From DASQJL01 sp036380835 (GTDB lineage Bacteria; Eisenbacteria; RBG-16-71-46; SZUA-252): a stretch of DNA of 64,000 nt. A program made the position numbers and the translations under genes. The stretch covers positions 1 through 64,000 of the forward strand of contig DASVDZ010000064.1 of NCBI GenBank assembly GCA_036380835.1, read 5' to 3'. Shown in pieces: positions 62,324 to 64,000 of this stretch (its first letter is position 1; each line of letters begins with the position of its first letter). Below the pieces are notes generated by a model. That model was given only the letters and a program-made list of their open reading frames with translations. It made no database searches and was not told the DNA's origin.

Positions 62324-63220
62324 CTAGTTGCGGCAGGACGCGCCGGTCGCCCAGCACGTGTGGCACGCGCCGTGGCGGAGCGGAAACGGCCGGAGCGATT
62401 CCCGGAGCGTCCGCCCCAGGAGCGCGTCGGGCGCGTCGATCAGGATCGGGCAGACCATGACGCCGCGGCTCGTCACCATGCGGCTGGTCGAGCACTGGAG
62501 ATTCCACGGGTCGTATCCGCGCATGTGCTCTTCCGTGAGGAGCTCCTCGGCCGCATAGCCGCGCGTCCGCCGCTCCTCCCGCCCGATGTGGAAGAGCGGG
62601 AGCACCTTCACTCGCGGCCGCGCGATGCCGCGCTCGCGGAGCAGGTCGTGGAAGCTCTCGCGCAGCCCCCGGTCCTCGGCGTCACCCCACGTCTGCGCGG
62701 CCGTGATGATCGGGTCGAAGCCCACGCGCGCCAGCGTCCCCATCCCCTCGACCGTCGCGTCGAAGGAACCCTCGCCGCGGATCGGGTCGTTGGTCTCGGC
62801 GGTCAGGCCGTCGAGGCTCACGCGCATCTCGAGCGAATAGCGGCTCCCTCGCGCGAGCGCGGCCAGGGCCTCCGCCCGCTCGGGCGTGATCAGCGTCGCG
62901 TTGGTGAGCACGGTGGCCGGACCGACGCGGAGCGTGTCCTCGAGGATCTCGACCATCTCGCGGTTCAAGAACGGCTCGCCGCCCGTGAAGTAGTAGTCGT
63001 TCACGCCGAGCGAGACGGCCTCGTCGAGGTAACGGCGCACCGTTTCCCGGTCCATCAGCTCGTGGGCGTGGTTCGTGGGGCTGCACGAGATGAAGCAATG
63101 GGTGCACCGGAGATTGCAGAGCGTGCCCGCGACCTGGAACCAGACGGTGTCGAGCGAGAGCGAGGGAACGCTCGGGTGGGGCGTCGCGCGGAGCGCGATC
63201 GGCTGCTCGGCGCGGATCAT
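62324..63220 (-). CDS. Radical SAM protein
   Basis: A 298-residue radical SAM enzyme. The cluster motif CX3CX2C is Cys35, Cys39 and Cys42 in TLCNLRCTHCF; FTGGEPFLN is the SAM-binding GGE motif. The C-terminal part has further cysteines (QCSTSR, VMVCPIL, HGACHTCWATGASC), a SPASM/twitch-like region that could bind extra Fe-S clusters. That type usually modifies peptides or proteins. No precursor peptide gene is evident nearby. Partner candidates are the adjacent ferritin-like and phosphoesterase proteins. Confidence 0.88.
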   Translation of the reverse strand: MIRAEQPIALRATPHPSVPSLSLDTVWFQVAGTLCNLRCTHCFISCSPTNHAHELMDRETVRRYLDEAVSLGVNDYYFTGGEPFLNREMVEILEDTLRVGPATVLTNATLITPERAEALAALARGSRYSLEMRVSLDGLTAETNDPIRGEGSFDATVEGMGTLARVGFDPIITAAQTWGDAEDRGLRESFHDLLRERGIARPRVKVLPLFHIGREERRTRGYAAEELLTEEHMRGYDPWNLQCSTSRMVTSRGVMVCPILIDAPDALLGRTLRESLRPFPLRHGACHTCWATGASCRN

Positions 63221-63242
63221 GACGAGGGAACGCGGCGCGCGC

Positions 63243-63731
63243 TCAGCCGTCGAGCGCGCCGGGGAGGGTCTCGACGAACCACCGGACGCCCTTCTGGAGC
63301 GCGTCCCGCCGGTCGCGGAACCAGTCGTGGTGCTGTTGCTCGTCCTTCGCGAGCTCCGCGTACGCGTGGCGCGCCTCCTCGTCCTTCGCCCCGGCGATCA
63401 GGGCGCGGTACTTCTCCACCGCCTCCAACTCGTGTGCCATCGCGAGCGTGAGCGCCTCGATGGCCGAGGCGTTCGTGGAGGGGACCGGGAGCTCGTCGTC
63501 CTGGACACGCGAGGGATCGAACCGGAAACGCTTTCCCGTCAACCGGAGCCAGCGTTCTTCCAGGATGTCGCGGTGGTTCCGCTCCTCCTGCGCGAGGTGC
63601 CGGTACTGGGCGCTCCCGGACGGGTCGTGGATGGCCTCGGCGACCTGGAGGTAGTAGTCGTGCGAGGCCTGCTCGTGATAGATGGCCTCCTCGATGATCT
63701 CGAGGGCCTTGGAGTGGCCTGGATCCGTCAT
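63243..63731 (-). CDS. Ferritin-like/rubrerythrin-type diiron protein
   Basis: A 162-residue four-helix protein with paired iron-binding motifs: EEAIYHEQ and EERNH in the first half, ELEAVEKY and DEQQHH in the second (two ExxH motifs). There is no C-terminal rubredoxin domain. Members act in peroxide or iron metabolism. It is the first gene of the five-gene cluster down to the MFS transporter. Minus-strand TTGCCG (63762-63767) and TACGCT (63738-63743), 18 bases apart, may be its promoter, giving a very short leader. Confidence 0.88.
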   Translation of the reverse strand: MTDPGHSKALEIIEEAIYHEQASHDYYLQVAEAIHDPSGSAQYRHLAQEERNHRDILEERWLRLTGKRFRFDPSRVQDDELPVPSTNASAIEALTLAMAHELEAVEKYRALIAGAKDEEARHAYAELAKDEQQHHDWFRDRRDALQKGVRWFVETLPGALDG

Positions 63732-63809
63732 CGTTCAAGCGTACCATGCCCCTTCCCCGCCCGGCAACGATCCCGCCCCCGTCCGGGACGGATCGGAGAG
63801 CCGGTGTGC

Positions 63810-63815
63810 TATCAT
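63810..63815 (+). promoter_or_regulatory. Extended -10 element for the flavoprotein gene
   Basis: TG-C-TATCAT on the plus strand, 48 bases before the GTG at 63863. No good -35 is seen at 17-18 bases, as expected for an extended -10 promoter. Confidence 0.35.
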
Positions 63816-63862
63816 CGGGCGTTTTTCGACCTCGTTCCCGAGACGATAGGAGTCCGGATCGC

Positions 63863-64000
63863 GTGATTTGGGACGTGCTCATCGTCGGCGCCGGCCCCGC
63901 CGGCCTTTCGGCCGCGCTCTTCACGCGAATGCGCCGCATGTCGACCCTCCTCCTGGACACCGCCGTGGCGGGGGGACAGCTCGCCTCCCTCTACCCCAAG
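63863..64000 (+). CDS. FAD-dependent pyridine nucleotide-disulfide oxidoreductase, partial
   Basis: The first 46 residues of a flavoprotein, cut by the right edge. DVLIVGAGPAGLSAALF is the FAD-binding GxGxxG and AGGQLASLYPK matches type 2 ferredoxin-NADP reductases and thioredoxin reductase relatives. The GTG start has AGGAG about 10 bases upstream. It is transcribed away from the ferritin-like gene. Which of the two enzymes it is cannot be told without the C-terminal half. Confidence 0.85.
   Translation, partial: MIWDVLIVGAGPAGLSAALFTRMRRMSTLLLDTAVAGGQLASLYPK

Overview
The window is GC-rich chromosomal DNA from a diderm (outer-membrane) bacterium, almost wall to wall with protein genes. An LPS-export LptD, a PilQ secretin, a TonB-dependent receptor and two small outer-membrane beta-barrels show the cell envelope type. 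The codon bias, a PorX-like PglZ response regulator, extremely tight ATGA/GTGA gene overlaps and the family subtypes resemble uncultured soil or sediment lineages such as Candidatus Eisenbacteria or other FCB-like phyla. That placement is an inference; there is no rRNA gene here to test it. I see no tRNA, rRNA, CRISPR array, insertion sequence or prophage.

Layout. 1-7 kb (minus): a truncated secreted protein gene, then an operon transcribed from about 7.0 kb: enoyl-CoA hydratase, thiolase, 3-hydroxyacyl-CoA dehydrogenase, second thiolase, LeuA-type synthase and LeuB-type dehydrogenase. 7-9.3 kb: a BtuB-like receptor under a textbook cobalamin riboswitch. 9.3-12.4 kb: LemA, a nucleotidyltransferase-like protein, a TPM-domain protein, YajQ and a tiny lipoprotein. 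12.6-15.2 kb: cystathionine beta-synthase and gamma-lyase (reverse transsulfuration). 15.2-28.4 kb: a large type IV pilus locus (pilB, pilC, pilA behind a sigma-54 promoter, a DUF2723/GT117-like glycosyltransferase, four minor pilins, a PilM-PilN fusion, pilO, pilP, pilQ and a receiver protein). One minor pilin carries a six-repeat NHL propeller. 28.5-31.3 kb: a secreted protein of unknown function, a metallophosphatase-cytochrome c that appears to be a selenoprotein (in-frame UGA at a conserved Cys site), and HU.

31.4-43.9 kb (minus): lptD, folC, accD, rimI, tsaB, tsaE, a PorX-like regulator, a histidine kinase, serS and a cysteine-free HemC homologue, mostly with start/stop overlaps. 44-50.2 kb: two tandem core-MetE proteins coupled to a MacAB-like exporter set (membrane fusion protein, ATPase, two permeases). 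50.3-51.7 kb: DUF971 and Mrp. 51.9-58.8 kb (plus): a 2-oxo acid dehydrogenase operon (E1alpha, a hotdog thioesterase, E1beta, E2), lipB for lipoylation, aspartase/fumarase and a beta-barrel protein. 58.9-63.7 kb (minus): a second beta-barrel, an MFS transporter, a metallophosphoesterase, a small membrane-anchored protein, a radical SAM protein and a ferritin-like protein. The window ends inside a divergent flavin oxidoreductase gene.

The most unusual items are the candidate selenoprotein with its SECIS-like hairpin, the NHL-bearing minor pilin, the sigma-54 promoter of pilA, the cysteine-free HemC, the paired intact/degenerate core-MetE genes, and a recurring promoter form (TTGA-N17-TAGCGT-like) seen upstream of several genes.
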